A program made the position numbers and the translations under genes. Source: Flagellimonas aequoris (GTDB lineage: Bacteria; Bacteroidota; Bacteroidia; Flavobacteriales; Flavobacteriaceae). Taken from it: a stretch of 64,000 nt of DNA. Under the pieces are notes generated by a model. The model was given only the letters and a program-made list of their open reading frames with translations. It made no database searches and was not told the origin of the DNA. Shown here piece by piece: positions 1-10,480 of the stretch. The stretch covers positions 23,038 through 87,037 of the forward strand of contig NZ_QXFJ01000028.1 of assembly GCF_003584165.1 (NCBI RefSeq). Reading direction: 5' to 3'. Positions within the stretch are counted from its first letter, which is position 1. Each line of letters starts with the position of its first letter.

Positions 1-647
1 TTGGCCATCAGATAAATGCTTATAGAACACCAGCCATATTCTTCCATAATGCCCTCAAACCCAAAGATTTTTTTAAAGGCGCCCAGATTGACCAAGGCAT
101 CCTGCTTATTGAAATGGGTGTTCTCTGGAAAGTCGTCCATAATACCGGTAACCGTAAACTTATGTTCTGTATTGATGAAAACAGACTTTCCGACGGCATT
201 GGAAGTGCCAAATAACCGCAATGCCATGGATTTGGAGAGCACAATGCCATCCTCGGTCTGGAGCACATCTTCAGATTCGCCATAAAGCAGGGGAAACGAA
301 AACATGTTAAAAAAACCAGGGTCGACCCCCAAATAATCAAATTTTAGTTTCTGGCTTCCCGATGTGGATATTCTACCTGAAACATTTAACACCCTCGTGA
401 AATCCTCAATTTCTGCATATTCCTGTTTTAGATCGGTCGCGATCGGGGGGGAGAAATCCACGGTTTCATTTTCCAAGCGGTATATTCTGTCCTTGTTCTT
501 ATGGAAATCGTCAACGGACAGTTCGCTTTGGATGTAGACCCCAAGCAACAGCACAAAGGTGAGCGACAGGGCAAACCCCAAAACGGTCACGGTTGTGTAC
601 ATTTTGTTCCTAGAAAGATGCCTCAGGTATGATTTTAATCCTAACAT
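1..647 (-). CDS. FtsX-like ABC transporter permease, N-terminal part (cut by window edge)
   Basis: An open frame of 215 codons starts at an ATG at 647 and runs off the left edge without a stop. The protein begins MLGLKSYLRHLSRNKMYTTV, with a first membrane helix at about residues 16-38, then the start of a MacB-type periplasmic core (FNMFSFPLLYGE, then KFTVTGIMDDFPENTHF). It is the tenth and most operon-distal permease of the array and reads in the same direction, 35 bases after the stop of the gene at 683-3100. Its N-terminus departs most from the set: the usual LKIAWRNL opening is replaced by LKSYLRHLSRNK. The family assignment rests on the visible motifs; the C-terminal half lies outside the window. 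It is not a pseudogene as far as can be seen. Confidence 0.85.
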   Translation of the reverse strand, partial: MLGLKSYLRHLSRNKMYTTVTVLGFALSLTFVLLLGVYIQSELSVDDFHKNKDRIYRLENETVDFSPPIATDLKQEYAEIEDFTRVLNVSGRISTSGSQKLKFDYLGVDPGFFNMFSFPLLYGESEDVLQTEDGIVLSKSMALRLFGTSNAVGKSVFINTEHKFTVTGIMDDFPENTHFNKQDALVNLGAFKKIFGFEGIMEEYGWCSISIYLMA

Positions 648-682
648 GTCACATTTTCATTTAATGGTTCTTTTGATTGGGA

Positions 683-3100
683 TCATTCATTTCTTAAACT
701 TTCAACCGGATTGGTCATCGCAGCTTTAATACTTTGCCAGCTTACGGTAAGGAGCGCAATCATCAAGGCCAATATTCCCGCCAACGCGAATACCCACCAA
801 CTCAAAGGGGTTTTATAGGCAAAAACACTGAGCCATTTGTCCATGGCATACCATGCAATGGGAACAGCAATGACAAAGGCCAGCCCGACCCACTTCACAA
901 AATCCTTGTTCAATAAGGAAAGGATTTGGGTAATGGTCGCCCCGTTGACCTTTCTGATCCCAATTTCCTTAGTACGTTGTAGGCAGGTATATGATGTTAG
1001 CCCAAACAAGCCCAAGGAGGCGATTAGAATGGCGAGCACGGTAAAAAGCTGAAAGGCCTTGGCAAACTTCTGTTCATCTTTAAAGAGCGCCTCATATTTC
1101 TGATCTAAAAAGGTGTAGTTGTAGGTGCTTACCGGGAAAATCTGGTGCCATATCCTGCTCATGTCATCCAAGGCCTTTTCGGTATTTCCCATGGTCATGG
1201 CCTTTCTGTCCAATTTTACCAAAACGTTCTGGGAATTTCTTGTATGTCTTATGACCATTGGCACCACAGGGGACTTCATTCCAGAATGGTTGTAATCTTT
1301 GATTACCCCTGCCACGGTCCAATCTGTTCCCCAGTACTTAATGGTTTTTCCAACGGCACTTTCCACATCATGGATTTCCATGAAATGCACCATCTTTTCA
1401 TTGATCACAACATTGTTGCTCGATTTTTGACTGGTCTGTCTGAACGGACCTCCGGCAACGAATTCCATTCCCATTACATCAAAATATTCGGGCCCTGCAC
1501 TATAATTGTACCAGATATGCTTCTCATCCGTTTTCCCATTTGGGAACGTAATCCCCATATTGGAGTTTAAATTGTCAAAAGAATCCCCTGGATAGGTTCC
1601 TGCTCCCGTAACCTCGGCTACATAGGGACTTTTTCTGAGTTCATCCTCCAGCGCATCAAAACTTAAATTGAACAATGAGTCGGATGTTTTATTGAGTACC
1701 TGTCCTTTTAAGGCAATCACGGGGTCTAAAGTGGCCCCAATAGGGCGGTTTTTGAGAAAATGGATCTGCTTATTGGCCATAAAGGTGCCGATCAACAAGG
1801 CGATAGTGGCCACAAATTGGCACACGACCAAGGCTTTGATAAAGAATGCCCCCCCAGAAGAGGTCTGTGCTTTTCCTTTCAGGGCCTTGGTGGGCTTGAA
1901 CCTGGTAAGTACAAATGCGGGATAAAAAGCAGCCAAAGAAGCACCGACCAACATAATGGCCAAATAGGGCAAAAGGGACATCAATTGTGCCTTGTCCAAC
2001 CCTAAATCTTGCTCCACCAGGGCATTAAAACTTGGAAGCAGAATATAGACACTCAACACGGCAAGAACAATGGCGATAATATTCAACAGCGACGATTCCA
2101 AAAGAAATTGAAGGGCCAGTTGAGGTTTTTTGGCCCCAACAACTTTTCTAATGCCGACTTCCTTGGCACGTTCCAACGATTTACTGCTGGAAAGGTTCAT
2201 GTAATTCATCCAACAGAGTAGAAGGGTAATAAAAGCGATAATGGCCAAAAACCGAACATTATTGCCATTACCGTTGGTTTCTGCCTCATAGGGTTTGTTG
2301 GAATTCAGGTGTATGTCCTCAATGGGTTCAATATGGTGCCTTTCGTTTTTCAGCCCCTCTGGGACATAGTCCATGATTTTTTGCCCCAACTGGGCAACAT
2401 CGGCATTTTTATCAACCTTTATATAGGTGAAATATGCATTTTGGTTCCACGTATAATCCCAGTCCTGTTTAAATCTTTCCCAGGTATAAAAGGTTTTGAG
2501 GGAAACCAGAAAATCGTTTTTTAAATGGGTATTGTATCCTTTATTGTCCATTGTCCCCGTTACGGTGAACAACAAGTCGTCCGATCCTGCAATTTTCAAG
2601 GTCTTTCCTAGGGGGTCTGCGTCACCAAAGATTTTTTTTGACAAAGCGGTGCTCAGTACAATGGAATAGGGCTCATTCAAGGCATTGGTTACATCCCCTT
2701 TTTCCAAAGAGCGACCAAATACATCAAAATATGTAGGGTCTGCCAAGGAAGCGGTAATATGGTCAAAAATCCCGTCATCGTGCAACAGTACCACTTCACC
2801 CAATCGCCTCAGCCTTGCAAATTCCTCAATCTCGGGAAACTGTTCTTGGAGCGTGGGGCCACTTACAATGTAGGCATTGGCATCTCCGGGAACATATTTT
2901 CCTCCTTCAAGATAGTCCATGTATACGCGATACACACGGTCGGAGCCTTCAAATTTGTCATAACTGTGCTCATGGTTCACATACAACATGATGAGTATGA
3001 AGGAAGCAATCCCAACAGTCAACCCAAAGATGTTGATGAAAGAATATAATTTGTTCTTGAAGAGGTATCGACTCGCTATTTTTAGATAGAGTTTATACAT
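683..3100 (-). CDS. FtsX-like/MacB-type ABC transporter permease (array member 9)
   Basis: An 805-residue inner-membrane permease built from two FtsX halves. Visible layout: helix 1 at about 20-42; periplasmic core about 45-280 (TVTGTMDNKGYNTHLKN); helices near 285-305, 345-363, 380-400 and 425-445; a second periplasmic part to about 675; and three C-terminal helices. The cytoplasmic coupling motif occurs twice, RAKEVGIRKVVGA after helix 2 and RTKEIGIRKVNGA near residue 710. The protein ends NPVESLRNE, the tail shared across the array. MacB and Lol-type permeases transmit ATP hydrolysis to periplasmic partners rather than forming a pore; the same role is inferred here. There is no ATPase domain, so it presumably uses the ATPase at 22569-23264. 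Substrate unknown. The ATG at 3100 is the natural start. Confidence 0.93.
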   Translation of the reverse strand: MYKLYLKIASRYLFKNKLYSFINIFGLTVGIASFILIMLYVNHEHSYDKFEGSDRVYRVYMDYLEGGKYVPGDANAYIVSGPTLQEQFPEIEEFARLRRLGEVVLLHDDGIFDHITASLADPTYFDVFGRSLEKGDVTNALNEPYSIVLSTALSKKIFGDADPLGKTLKIAGSDDLLFTVTGTMDNKGYNTHLKNDFLVSLKTFYTWERFKQDWDYTWNQNAYFTYIKVDKNADVAQLGQKIMDYVPEGLKNERHHIEPIEDIHLNSNKPYEAETNGNGNNVRFLAIIAFITLLLCWMNYMNLSSSKSLERAKEVGIRKVVGAKKPQLALQFLLESSLLNIIAIVLAVLSVYILLPSFNALVEQDLGLDKAQLMSLLPYLAIMLVGASLAAFYPAFVLTRFKPTKALKGKAQTSSGGAFFIKALVVCQFVATIALLIGTFMANKQIHFLKNRPIGATLDPVIALKGQVLNKTSDSLFNLSFDALEDELRKSPYVAEVTGAGTYPGDSFDNLNSNMGITFPNGKTDEKHIWYNYSAGPEYFDVMGMEFVAGGPFRQTSQKSSNNVVINEKMVHFMEIHDVESAVGKTIKYWGTDWTVAGVIKDYNHSGMKSPVVPMVIRHTRNSQNVLVKLDRKAMTMGNTEKALDDMSRIWHQIFPVSTYNYTFLDQKYEALFKDEQKFAKAFQLFTVLAILIASLGLFGLTSYTCLQRTKEIGIRKVNGATITQILSLLNKDFVKWVGLAFVIAVPIAWYAMDKWLSVFAYKTPLSWWVFALAGILALMIALLTVSWQSIKAAMTNPVESLRNE

Positions 3101-3139
3101 GCATTAAGTTTTTGTTTGTTCGTGAAGGGCAGCATAAAA

Positions 3140-5590
3140 TTATTCTGTCCTTAAGCTTTCCACCGGATTTATATTGGCGGTCCTATAGGTCCTTGCGCCG
3201 ATCACGATCAAGGCAACCAGCACCATACCCATTCCACTGGCGAAGAATACCCACCAGCTGAGGGAAGTCTTGTAAGCGAAACTCTGGATCCATTCTTGGA
3301 TGAGGTACCATGAAATGGGAACAGAAATGACAAAGGCCACACCCACTAGCAATAAGAACTCCTTGCACAGCAGAAAGTTCAATTGGGCCAAATTGGCACC
3401 CAATACTTTACGGACCCCTATTTCTTTTACCCGACGTTCCGTGGTGTAGACCACCAAGCCCAAAAGCCCCATACAACTGATCAAGATGGCAAGCCCCGTG
3501 GCCCATTTCAACAATTGCACGGTGCTGCGTTCTTTCCTGTAAAAGCCTTCCACCACTTCACTCATAAACCTCACTTCGACCTCTTCATCTGGGTAAACAG
3601 AAGCCCAAGCATTTTCCACCTCTTTAATGGATTCCGGCCATTGTTCGGAATTGGATCCAAGATCAAAATGGATACTACGGAAGTTGGAATACTCTTGGTT
3701 CCTCCAATTTCCCGTCAAGGCCAATGGTCGTATGTTGGACCTTAAGGAACGCTGGTTGAAATCTTTCATCAACCCCACTACAGGAATGTTCATAGTGTCC
3801 AATTTCAACATAGCACCGACCACATCCGAAGGGTTTTGAAAGCCCAAGGCCTTGGCCATAGCCTCGTTCACTACATATTCCTTGATGCTGTCGTTCAATC
3901 GTTCCCTTCCGGACAGCATGGGAATATTATAGGTTTTCAAATAGTTGAGGTCGCCCCACAACATTTCGGTTTCTTGGTGCATTTCAGCACCATCCTTGTA
4001 ATAGGCGAGCATAGTGGAGGAAACACTGTTTGATGCGGGAGGATTGTTCCCCCAACTGATGTTGGACAGCCCTTTGACTTCCTTTACCATGTTGAACAAC
4101 CGCTCCTTTTTCACTTCGGAATTGTCGTTCCAAGGCAGATACACATAGGCAACGGCATCTGTCTTGAGCCCCATGTCCTTGTTCATTACAAAATATAATT
4201 GTTTGGCAACCAGCATAGTGGCGATAACAAAAACCTGTGCTACCACAAACTGGAAGACGGTAAGGGTCTTTCGGAGCCGAACGCCTTTGTCGCCCTTTGC
4301 AAATTGACCCTTAAGGACAGAGACGGGTTTGAATCTGGACAAAACAAAGGCAGGATAAAATCCCGAAAGCACACTTACCAACCCGATAAGAATTAGGATA
4401 CCAAAAATTCCTTTGAAACTGTAAAGCACCGAGAGGTCCACATCCGCAGGTAAAAAATCAACGAACTGGCGCAGCAGCATTGGAGCCAATAATAGCGACA
4501 ATAGGGCCGCCATGGACGTTAGGATGAAAGTTTCACCTAAAAATTGACGGACCACCTGTTTTTTGGAACTTCCCAAGGTTTTTCGAATACCAATCTCCTT
4601 TGCACGGGTCAAAGCTTGCGCAGAATTTAAATTGATGAAGTTTGCACAGCCCAAAAGCAGCAGGAACAAAGCCACAAAGGCAAGGCTCTTGAGGACCGAC
4701 ATGCTGGCAACATGGTTGGAATTGTTAAAGGGGTAATCCCCGTATTTACCTCCAAAATGGATTTCGGCAAGGGATTGAAGCTGAAACAACCGCTGATCAT
4801 CAACGGCCCATGGCTCATTGTTTTTATGTTCCTCGGCAAGGGCATCCAACCGTGATTGGATAGCAGGTGTACTGGCCAAATCTTTCACCTTGATGAAAAG
4901 TTGGTCCCCGGAACTGGTGCTGTTCCATTCGTCATCCGTGGTAATATCCTGTTGACCAAACATTTTGGACGAGGCCAAAGACATAAACTCAGTGAACTTA
5001 AAATCGGTATTTTCTTTAAAATCGGCTACAACCCCCGTAACCTTTGCCGCTATGGAGTCGTTATAGATAAGGGTGCGACCCACTACTTCGGCCAGTTGGG
5101 TATTCGGAAAATACGTTTCGGCCTTCTTTTGTGAAAGCACTACTTGGGCGGGAGCTGAAAGAGCGGACTGCTTATCGCCGGCCAACCATTCATATTGAAA
5201 GATTTGAAAATAAGCATCGTCGGCCAGGATAGAATTTTGAACGTTCCTAAAATTCAAATCGGCTTCTTTGTTCTCTACTTTGGCAAATCCGACATTCATG
5301 AAGGGGGCGGTAACCTCCACTCCTGCAACACCCTCCTGAAAGGTATGCATCAAAGGGATGGCCACCCCGCGGTTGGAGAATTCACTATCCTTGGATTTGA
5401 ATACCGAGACAATCCGATAGATACGTTCCTGGTCCGGATGGAACTTATCGAAGGAAAAGTCGTAGTATACAATGGCCCCGATGACCATGGCGGCGCAAAG
5501 CCCAATGGAAAGCCCGATTACATTGATAAAAGAAAAGAGTTTGTTCTTAAAAATACTTCTCCATGCTATTTTTAAATGGTTAAAAAACAT
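3140..5590 (-). CDS. FtsX-like/MacB-type ABC transporter permease (array member 8)
   Basis: An 816-residue paralogue of its neighbours and the longest of the set. It begins MFFNHLKIAWRSIFKNKLFS, with helix 1 at about 20-42. The first coupling motif is RAKEIGIRKTLGS and the second RVKEIGVRKVLGA; both keep the basic-hydrophobic core. The tail is NPVESLRTE. The first periplasmic region contains a MacB-core signature (AAKVTGVVADFKENTDFKF) and a long acidic stretch before helix 2. It sits 39 bases before the next permease and 18 bases after the previous one, so co-transcription is very likely. The family assignment is secure; the transported or extracted substrate cannot be read from the sequence. 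Confidence 0.93.
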   Translation of the reverse strand: MFFNHLKIAWRSIFKNKLFSFINVIGLSIGLCAAMVIGAIVYYDFSFDKFHPDQERIYRIVSVFKSKDSEFSNRGVAIPLMHTFQEGVAGVEVTAPFMNVGFAKVENKEADLNFRNVQNSILADDAYFQIFQYEWLAGDKQSALSAPAQVVLSQKKAETYFPNTQLAEVVGRTLIYNDSIAAKVTGVVADFKENTDFKFTEFMSLASSKMFGQQDITTDDEWNSTSSGDQLFIKVKDLASTPAIQSRLDALAEEHKNNEPWAVDDQRLFQLQSLAEIHFGGKYGDYPFNNSNHVASMSVLKSLAFVALFLLLLGCANFINLNSAQALTRAKEIGIRKTLGSSKKQVVRQFLGETFILTSMAALLSLLLAPMLLRQFVDFLPADVDLSVLYSFKGIFGILILIGLVSVLSGFYPAFVLSRFKPVSVLKGQFAKGDKGVRLRKTLTVFQFVVAQVFVIATMLVAKQLYFVMNKDMGLKTDAVAYVYLPWNDNSEVKKERLFNMVKEVKGLSNISWGNNPPASNSVSSTMLAYYKDGAEMHQETEMLWGDLNYLKTYNIPMLSGRERLNDSIKEYVVNEAMAKALGFQNPSDVVGAMLKLDTMNIPVVGLMKDFNQRSLRSNIRPLALTGNWRNQEYSNFRSIHFDLGSNSEQWPESIKEVENAWASVYPDEEVEVRFMSEVVEGFYRKERSTVQLLKWATGLAILISCMGLLGLVVYTTERRVKEIGVRKVLGANLAQLNFLLCKEFLLLVGVAFVISVPISWYLIQEWIQSFAYKTSLSWWVFFASGMGMVLVALIVIGARTYRTANINPVESLRTE

Positions 5591-5608
5591 GTTTTTGTGT
5601 TTGGTCGA

Positions 5609-8041
5609 TTATTCGGTTCTCAAGCTTTTTACAGGATTTACGATAGCTGCCTTTATACTTTGGTAGCTTACCGTTAAGAGCGCAACGCCAACGGCCATGA
5701 GTGCCGATAGGGCAAAAATCCACCATGGGATGTTGATGTGGTACGAGAAATCCTGTAACCAGCGGTCCATGGCATACCAGCCCAATGGAAGGGCGATGAC
5801 CACGGAGAGCACTACCAGTTTCAGGAAATCCATGGAAAGGCGGAACACTATTTGCCCGACCTTGGCTCCCAAAACTTTGCGAACCCCAATTTCCTTCACC
5901 CTTTTTTGGGCATTGAAAGCGGCAAGTCCAAGAAGCCCCAAACAGGCAATGATGATAGAGAGAACGGTGAATATCATAAAGATCTGGCCCAATCGCTGCT
6001 CCGCTTCATAACTGGTGTTGAAGGAATCATCCATGAAATAATGTTCAAAAGGCTGTGAAGGGGCAAGGTCGCGCCACGCATTTTCGATTTCCGATAGGGT
6101 TCGGGAAACATCCCCACCATGTAGCTTTATGGCCAAATTACTGGCGTAGTCCGCCCCATAGAACAGCCCAAGGGCCGATACCTCGTCCCGTAAAGATTCA
6201 AAATGGAAGTTCTTCACCACTCCGATTACGGTGATGATGGAACCATCTTGGAAATCATTGATAAATTGGGAACCAATAACCTCTTCTGGGGTTTTGCCCA
6301 AGATGGCCACGGCCTTTTCATTTAAGAGAATGGCGGAGGAATCGCTTGCAAAATGATCTGGGTCGAAATTCCTTCCGGCCACCAAAGAAAGACCGATAGT
6401 GGAAAGATAATCCTCATCTACCTGCCATTCCTGCATGTTCAGTGCTTTCTCCATGCTTTGGTCCTCGGCGCGCATAAAAGTGCCACTGCTTCGGGATGAT
6501 GGTGTTGGTAGATAACTGCTCAATGTGGCTGTATTGACCTGGCTGAGACGCAACACGGCATCCTTAAAAGCCTCCCGCTTCCCTTCCAGGGAGTTCACAC
6601 CCTGAATTACTAAAACTTCATCTTTTGCGTAACCAAGGTCCTTCCCCTGAATGTACTGCAATTGTTGAAAGACCGTCAAAGTTCCCATGATCAGGAATAC
6701 GGAAATCGAAAATTGAAGGATTACCAAAGCGTTGCGTACACGGCCTCCTCCAATGGAATTATCACCCTGTCCTTTGAGCACTTTAGCGGCTACAAAACGG
6801 GACATGAAAAGTGCGGGATAGCTGCCTGAAAGGAACCCCAGGGCCAACGCTGCCACAAGTAGAATCAACCAAAAGAATGGATTGGCAAAGGGTATGGCCA
6901 GTTCCTTTCCGCTAAGGTCATTATAAAAGGGCATAACGGCTGCCGCGATAATAACGGCAAATACCAAAGAGCCCATGGCAATCAATCCGGATTCAGTCAA
7001 AAACTGCCCGATCAAACTGCTTCGTTGGGAGCCCAAAGTCTTTCGAATACCTACTTCCTTGGCCCTTTTCAGGGAATGCGCCGTGGATAGGTTCATGAAG
7101 TTGACACTGGCCAATACGAGCAGAATCAACGCGATGGCCCCGAGAATATATACGTTTTTGATATCACTCACCGCACTGAACTCAGGACTCCTTTTGGAAT
7201 ATAAATGAATGTCTGTCAATGGGATAGTGGAGTAGTACATATAGTTCCCGGAATCAATGAACTGCTGTTCCGTAATGCCAGGGAAGAATCTTTGTGCATA
7301 GGGAATCAGGTATTTGCCCACCATATTTTGCAGGCCATTCTGTATGTTCTCGACTTTAGTACCTGGCAATAGTTTGATCAGGGTATAATAATTGTGGTTT
7401 CCCCATTCTGCCTGCCTGGAATCCTCATACCCTGCCATGGAAAGGAGCAGCCCCCTGTCCTTTAGAAATGAATTTTCCGGTAAATCCTCAACGACCCCCG
7501 TTACGGTATACACATCTTGATCGTTCAACACTACAGTTTTTCCAATGGCCTGATCAACGGGAAAATGCTTTTCAGCGGCCGTTTTGGTCATAACCAAGGT
7601 ATTGGGTTCCACAAGTGCCGATTTTTCATCACCATACAAAAGCTTTATGCCAAGCATGTTGAAAAAAGTAGAATCGGCATAGGTCACTGAAGCTTCCCTA
7701 ACATTGCTCCGGGCATCCTGTGGACGGATGAACACACTGCCCACACCCCTGAACCGGGTAACGAGTTCCACATCGGGAATATCGTTCAAAATGGCTTGGG
7801 CCATGGGAGCGGAAACTTCCGCAAGTCTTTCTTCTTTGCCGCCGAACTTCATATCCGCATTGAGTCTGTAGATGCGGTCTGCATCGGCAAACATGGTGTC
7901 GTAGCTGAGTTCATCATAAATGTAAAGCCCCAGCAAAAGCCCACCAGCCATTCCTATAGCTAATCCAAATGTATTGAGGAAAGTGAAGAACGGCTGTTTT
8001 TTTAGGCTTCTCCAGGCGATTTTTAGGTTGTTCTTGAACAT
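5609..8041 (-). CDS. FtsX-like/MacB-type ABC transporter permease (array member 7)
   Basis: An 810-residue permease starting MFKNNLKIAWRSLKKQPFFT. The coupling motifs are RAKEVGIRKTLGS (first half) and RVKEIGVRKVLGA (second half). The C-terminus, HINIPWWIFALSALMAVGVA followed by a tail in NPVKSLRTE, is the array consensus. The first periplasmic domain carries TVTGVVEDLPENSF, typical of the MacB core, and the second FDPDHFASDSSAILLNEKA, a pattern repeated in several paralogues. Only 18 bases separate it from the downstream gene and 30 from the upstream one. No sign of frameshift or missing helix. Function is inferred from family only. Confidence 0.93.
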   Translation of the reverse strand: MFKNNLKIAWRSLKKQPFFTFLNTFGLAIGMAGGLLLGLYIYDELSYDTMFADADRIYRLNADMKFGGKEERLAEVSAPMAQAILNDIPDVELVTRFRGVGSVFIRPQDARSNVREASVTYADSTFFNMLGIKLLYGDEKSALVEPNTLVMTKTAAEKHFPVDQAIGKTVVLNDQDVYTVTGVVEDLPENSFLKDRGLLLSMAGYEDSRQAEWGNHNYYTLIKLLPGTKVENIQNGLQNMVGKYLIPYAQRFFPGITEQQFIDSGNYMYYSTIPLTDIHLYSKRSPEFSAVSDIKNVYILGAIALILLVLASVNFMNLSTAHSLKRAKEVGIRKTLGSQRSSLIGQFLTESGLIAMGSLVFAVIIAAAVMPFYNDLSGKELAIPFANPFFWLILLVAALALGFLSGSYPALFMSRFVAAKVLKGQGDNSIGGGRVRNALVILQFSISVFLIMGTLTVFQQLQYIQGKDLGYAKDEVLVIQGVNSLEGKREAFKDAVLRLSQVNTATLSSYLPTPSSRSSGTFMRAEDQSMEKALNMQEWQVDEDYLSTIGLSLVAGRNFDPDHFASDSSAILLNEKAVAILGKTPEEVIGSQFINDFQDGSIITVIGVVKNFHFESLRDEVSALGLFYGADYASNLAIKLHGGDVSRTLSEIENAWRDLAPSQPFEHYFMDDSFNTSYEAEQRLGQIFMIFTVLSIIIACLGLLGLAAFNAQKRVKEIGVRKVLGAKVGQIVFRLSMDFLKLVVLSVVIALPLGWYAMDRWLQDFSYHINIPWWIFALSALMAVGVALLTVSYQSIKAAIVNPVKSLRTE

Positions 8042-8071
8042 GATTTTTTGTGTTTGTCGTTTTTTGATGTG

Positions 8072-10459
8072 TTATTCTATGCGCAGGCTTTTGACGGGGT
8101 TGGCGATGGCCGCCTTAATGGCCTGGTAGCTGATGGTCAACAAGGTAATGGCCATGATGATGGCCACGGCCAGGACGAATATCCACCAGTTGAGGGGAGT
8201 TCTATACTCGAAATTTTCGAGCCATTGGTTCATAAAGTACCAAGCGATCGGCGTGGCGATTACACCAGCAATGAGAATCAGTTTCAGGAAATCCTGCATG
8301 ACGAGCCCCACGAGGTTGGTAACCCCGGCCCCCAATACTTTCCGTATGCCAATTTCTTTGGTCTTCTGTACCACAAAGAAGAGGATGAGCCCGTAAATAC
8401 CGAGACAGCCGATAAAAATGGCAAGACCCGAAAAAATTCCGATAAGGGAAAGGAAGCGTTGCTCGGTTTGATAGAGTTCCGCAACACGGTCATCCAAGAA
8501 ATCATATTCAAAAACATAATCGGGAAACGCTGCGGACCATTCACTTTCAATATGCTGTAACGCGTTTTTGGCAGAAGCCATGTTGATCTTTATGGCCAGT
8601 TCATTGTACAGTCTTGGTTCTGGAGCAATGAAAATGGGACTTATTTTTTCATGGAAATCACCATCATGAAAATCGGCCACTACGCCAACAATTTTACCTT
8701 TGGCAAAGCCAGAGCTTACGTTAATTTGTTTGCCGAGCAAATCATTGGGATTGGAAACCCCTACTTTTCTCATAAATTCTTCATTGACAATCATTTCGTC
8801 CACCGAATCCTTTTCGAAGAAATTGCGACCGGCCACTAGGTTTAGGTCAAAGGCATCCAAATAGTTTTTATCACCTCCTTTAACCTGAATGTTGAACTCC
8901 TCAGGTTCCGGTCGGTTGTTGAACTTGACGCTTGTACCCCAATTGTTGTCGCCGGCTCCAGGTGAGGCAAAACAGGCCGTAAGGTTTTCCACGCCCGAAT
9001 TTTGCATGATTCTTTCTTTGAGGCCTTGGAGTTGGGGGGCTTCGATTTGATCAGGAATTTCAACCATCACAATACCATCCTTTGCAAAACCGAGGTCTGA
9101 TTTTATGGCATATTTAAGTTGTTTGCCTACCACTATGGAACCGATAATGAGTACGATGGAAATTACAAATTGGGTGACCACGAGTGTCTTACGGGTCAGA
9201 TAGCCTCCGGTATCATTGTGGGACAGTTTTCTTTTGAGGGCCAGAACCGGCGCGATCCTTGCCAAAAGCACACCAGGGTAGCTGCCAGCCAATAAGGTGA
9301 CCAACGCCAATAAGAGCACCACAAAACCTAAAAACGTAGGATTCAACAGTTCCTTGAAGGAAAGCTCCAGGTCAAATACAGTGTTGAAGGAGGGCAGTAC
9401 CAACAAACACAAAGCAATACCCAAAACCAAGGCAAGAACACTGACGATGAGCGTTTCCGCCATAAATTGCCAGAACAATTCACGTTTATAGCTGCCAAGA
9501 ACCTTGCGCACCCCAACTTCCTTTGATCGGTTAACGGACTGTGCCGTGGAGATGTTGATAAAGTTGATGCTGGCCACGACCAAAATGAAAAGCCCGATGA
9601 ATGAAAATATCCATAGTGATTTCGCGTCGATGCCACCACTGTATCGATCGTCAAAATGGATGTCTTTAAGGGCCTGAAGTTTATAGTGGTGTACGTTTTT
9701 GGAATTGGGCCGGAACTTTTTCACGTACCCTTGCAATTGCTCCTCGATTTGGGCAATATTCTGGTTGGGCCGCATGAGCGCATAACAATGCAATGAAGAA
9801 TTGATACCTCCCCAGCTTTCGGAAGACATAAACTCATCATAACTCTTTAAGGTATCGAAAGAGAGGAAAACCTGTGCCTTCGTCAGTGTTGTTTTAGGGA
9901 GATCTTTCAGCACTCCGGTCACCTTTATGGTTTCTCCATTTTCCAGTACAAAGGTCTTGTTGATGGGGTCTGTCCCGCCGAACATCTTTTGGGCCATCTG
10001 TTCCGTAATCAAGGCCGTATTGGGCTCTGAAATGGGAGCCGCATTGGAACCATCCACCAAAGGGTAATTAAAGATTTTGAAAAATCCGGTTTCAGTGAAG
10101 GCAATGTCTGCCTTTAACTGTTTTTTTACTCCATTTTCATCCAAGGTGATGAGCCAATTATCGCGATCCGCACTTTTGGCCACGATTTCGGCATAGTCAT
10201 AATCCTGTTTGAAAGCATTGGCGAAACCTGGGGGTACTGCGGCCTCATAATCGATAAGATCCCGGTGTTCCTCGGTATTCACCCGGTAGATTCGGTCGGC
10301 ATTTTGATGAAAATTGTCAAACTGCAAGTGAAATTGAACAAAAAGGAATATCAAAATACTGCAACCAAAACCCATGGTAAGTCCTAGAATGTTGATAAAT
10401 GAGAACCCCTTTCTTTTTACAAGGTTTCTCCAAGCTATTTTTAGGTTGTTCTTAAACAT
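8072..10459 (-). CDS. FtsX-like/MacB-type ABC transporter permease (array member 6)
   Basis: A 795-residue permease beginning MFKNNLKIAWRNLVKRKGFS. The coupling motifs are RSKEVGVRKVLGS and KTKEIGIRKVLGA; the tail is NPVKSLRIE, the only one ending in Ile-Glu. The first periplasmic region has IKVTGVLKDLPKTTLTKAQ and the second holds MIVNEEFMRKVGVSNPNDL. The base string AAAACGAACCATC directly precedes its ATG, and the same string precedes the start of the gene at 12869-15268. It is spaced 21 and 30 bases from its neighbours. An inner-membrane location and use of the shared ATPase are inferred. Confidence 0.93.
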   Translation of the reverse strand: MFKNNLKIAWRNLVKRKGFSFINILGLTMGFGCSILIFLFVQFHLQFDNFHQNADRIYRVNTEEHRDLIDYEAAVPPGFANAFKQDYDYAEIVAKSADRDNWLITLDENGVKKQLKADIAFTETGFFKIFNYPLVDGSNAAPISEPNTALITEQMAQKMFGGTDPINKTFVLENGETIKVTGVLKDLPKTTLTKAQVFLSFDTLKSYDEFMSSESWGGINSSLHCYALMRPNQNIAQIEEQLQGYVKKFRPNSKNVHHYKLQALKDIHFDDRYSGGIDAKSLWIFSFIGLFILVVASINFINISTAQSVNRSKEVGVRKVLGSYKRELFWQFMAETLIVSVLALVLGIALCLLVLPSFNTVFDLELSFKELLNPTFLGFVVLLLALVTLLAGSYPGVLLARIAPVLALKRKLSHNDTGGYLTRKTLVVTQFVISIVLIIGSIVVGKQLKYAIKSDLGFAKDGIVMVEIPDQIEAPQLQGLKERIMQNSGVENLTACFASPGAGDNNWGTSVKFNNRPEPEEFNIQVKGGDKNYLDAFDLNLVAGRNFFEKDSVDEMIVNEEFMRKVGVSNPNDLLGKQINVSSGFAKGKIVGVVADFHDGDFHEKISPIFIAPEPRLYNELAIKINMASAKNALQHIESEWSAAFPDYVFEYDFLDDRVAELYQTEQRFLSLIGIFSGLAIFIGCLGIYGLILFFVVQKTKEIGIRKVLGAGVTNLVGLVMQDFLKLILIAGVIATPIAWYFMNQWLENFEYRTPLNWWIFVLAVAIIMAITLLTISYQAIKAAIANPVKSLRIE

Positions 10460-10480
10460 GATGGTTCGTTTTTTAGTTTA

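Noticed and set aside
1..647. Truncated permease as a decayed gene
   Set aside because: The frame is intact up to the window edge with normal motifs; the truncation is only the edge of the sequence.
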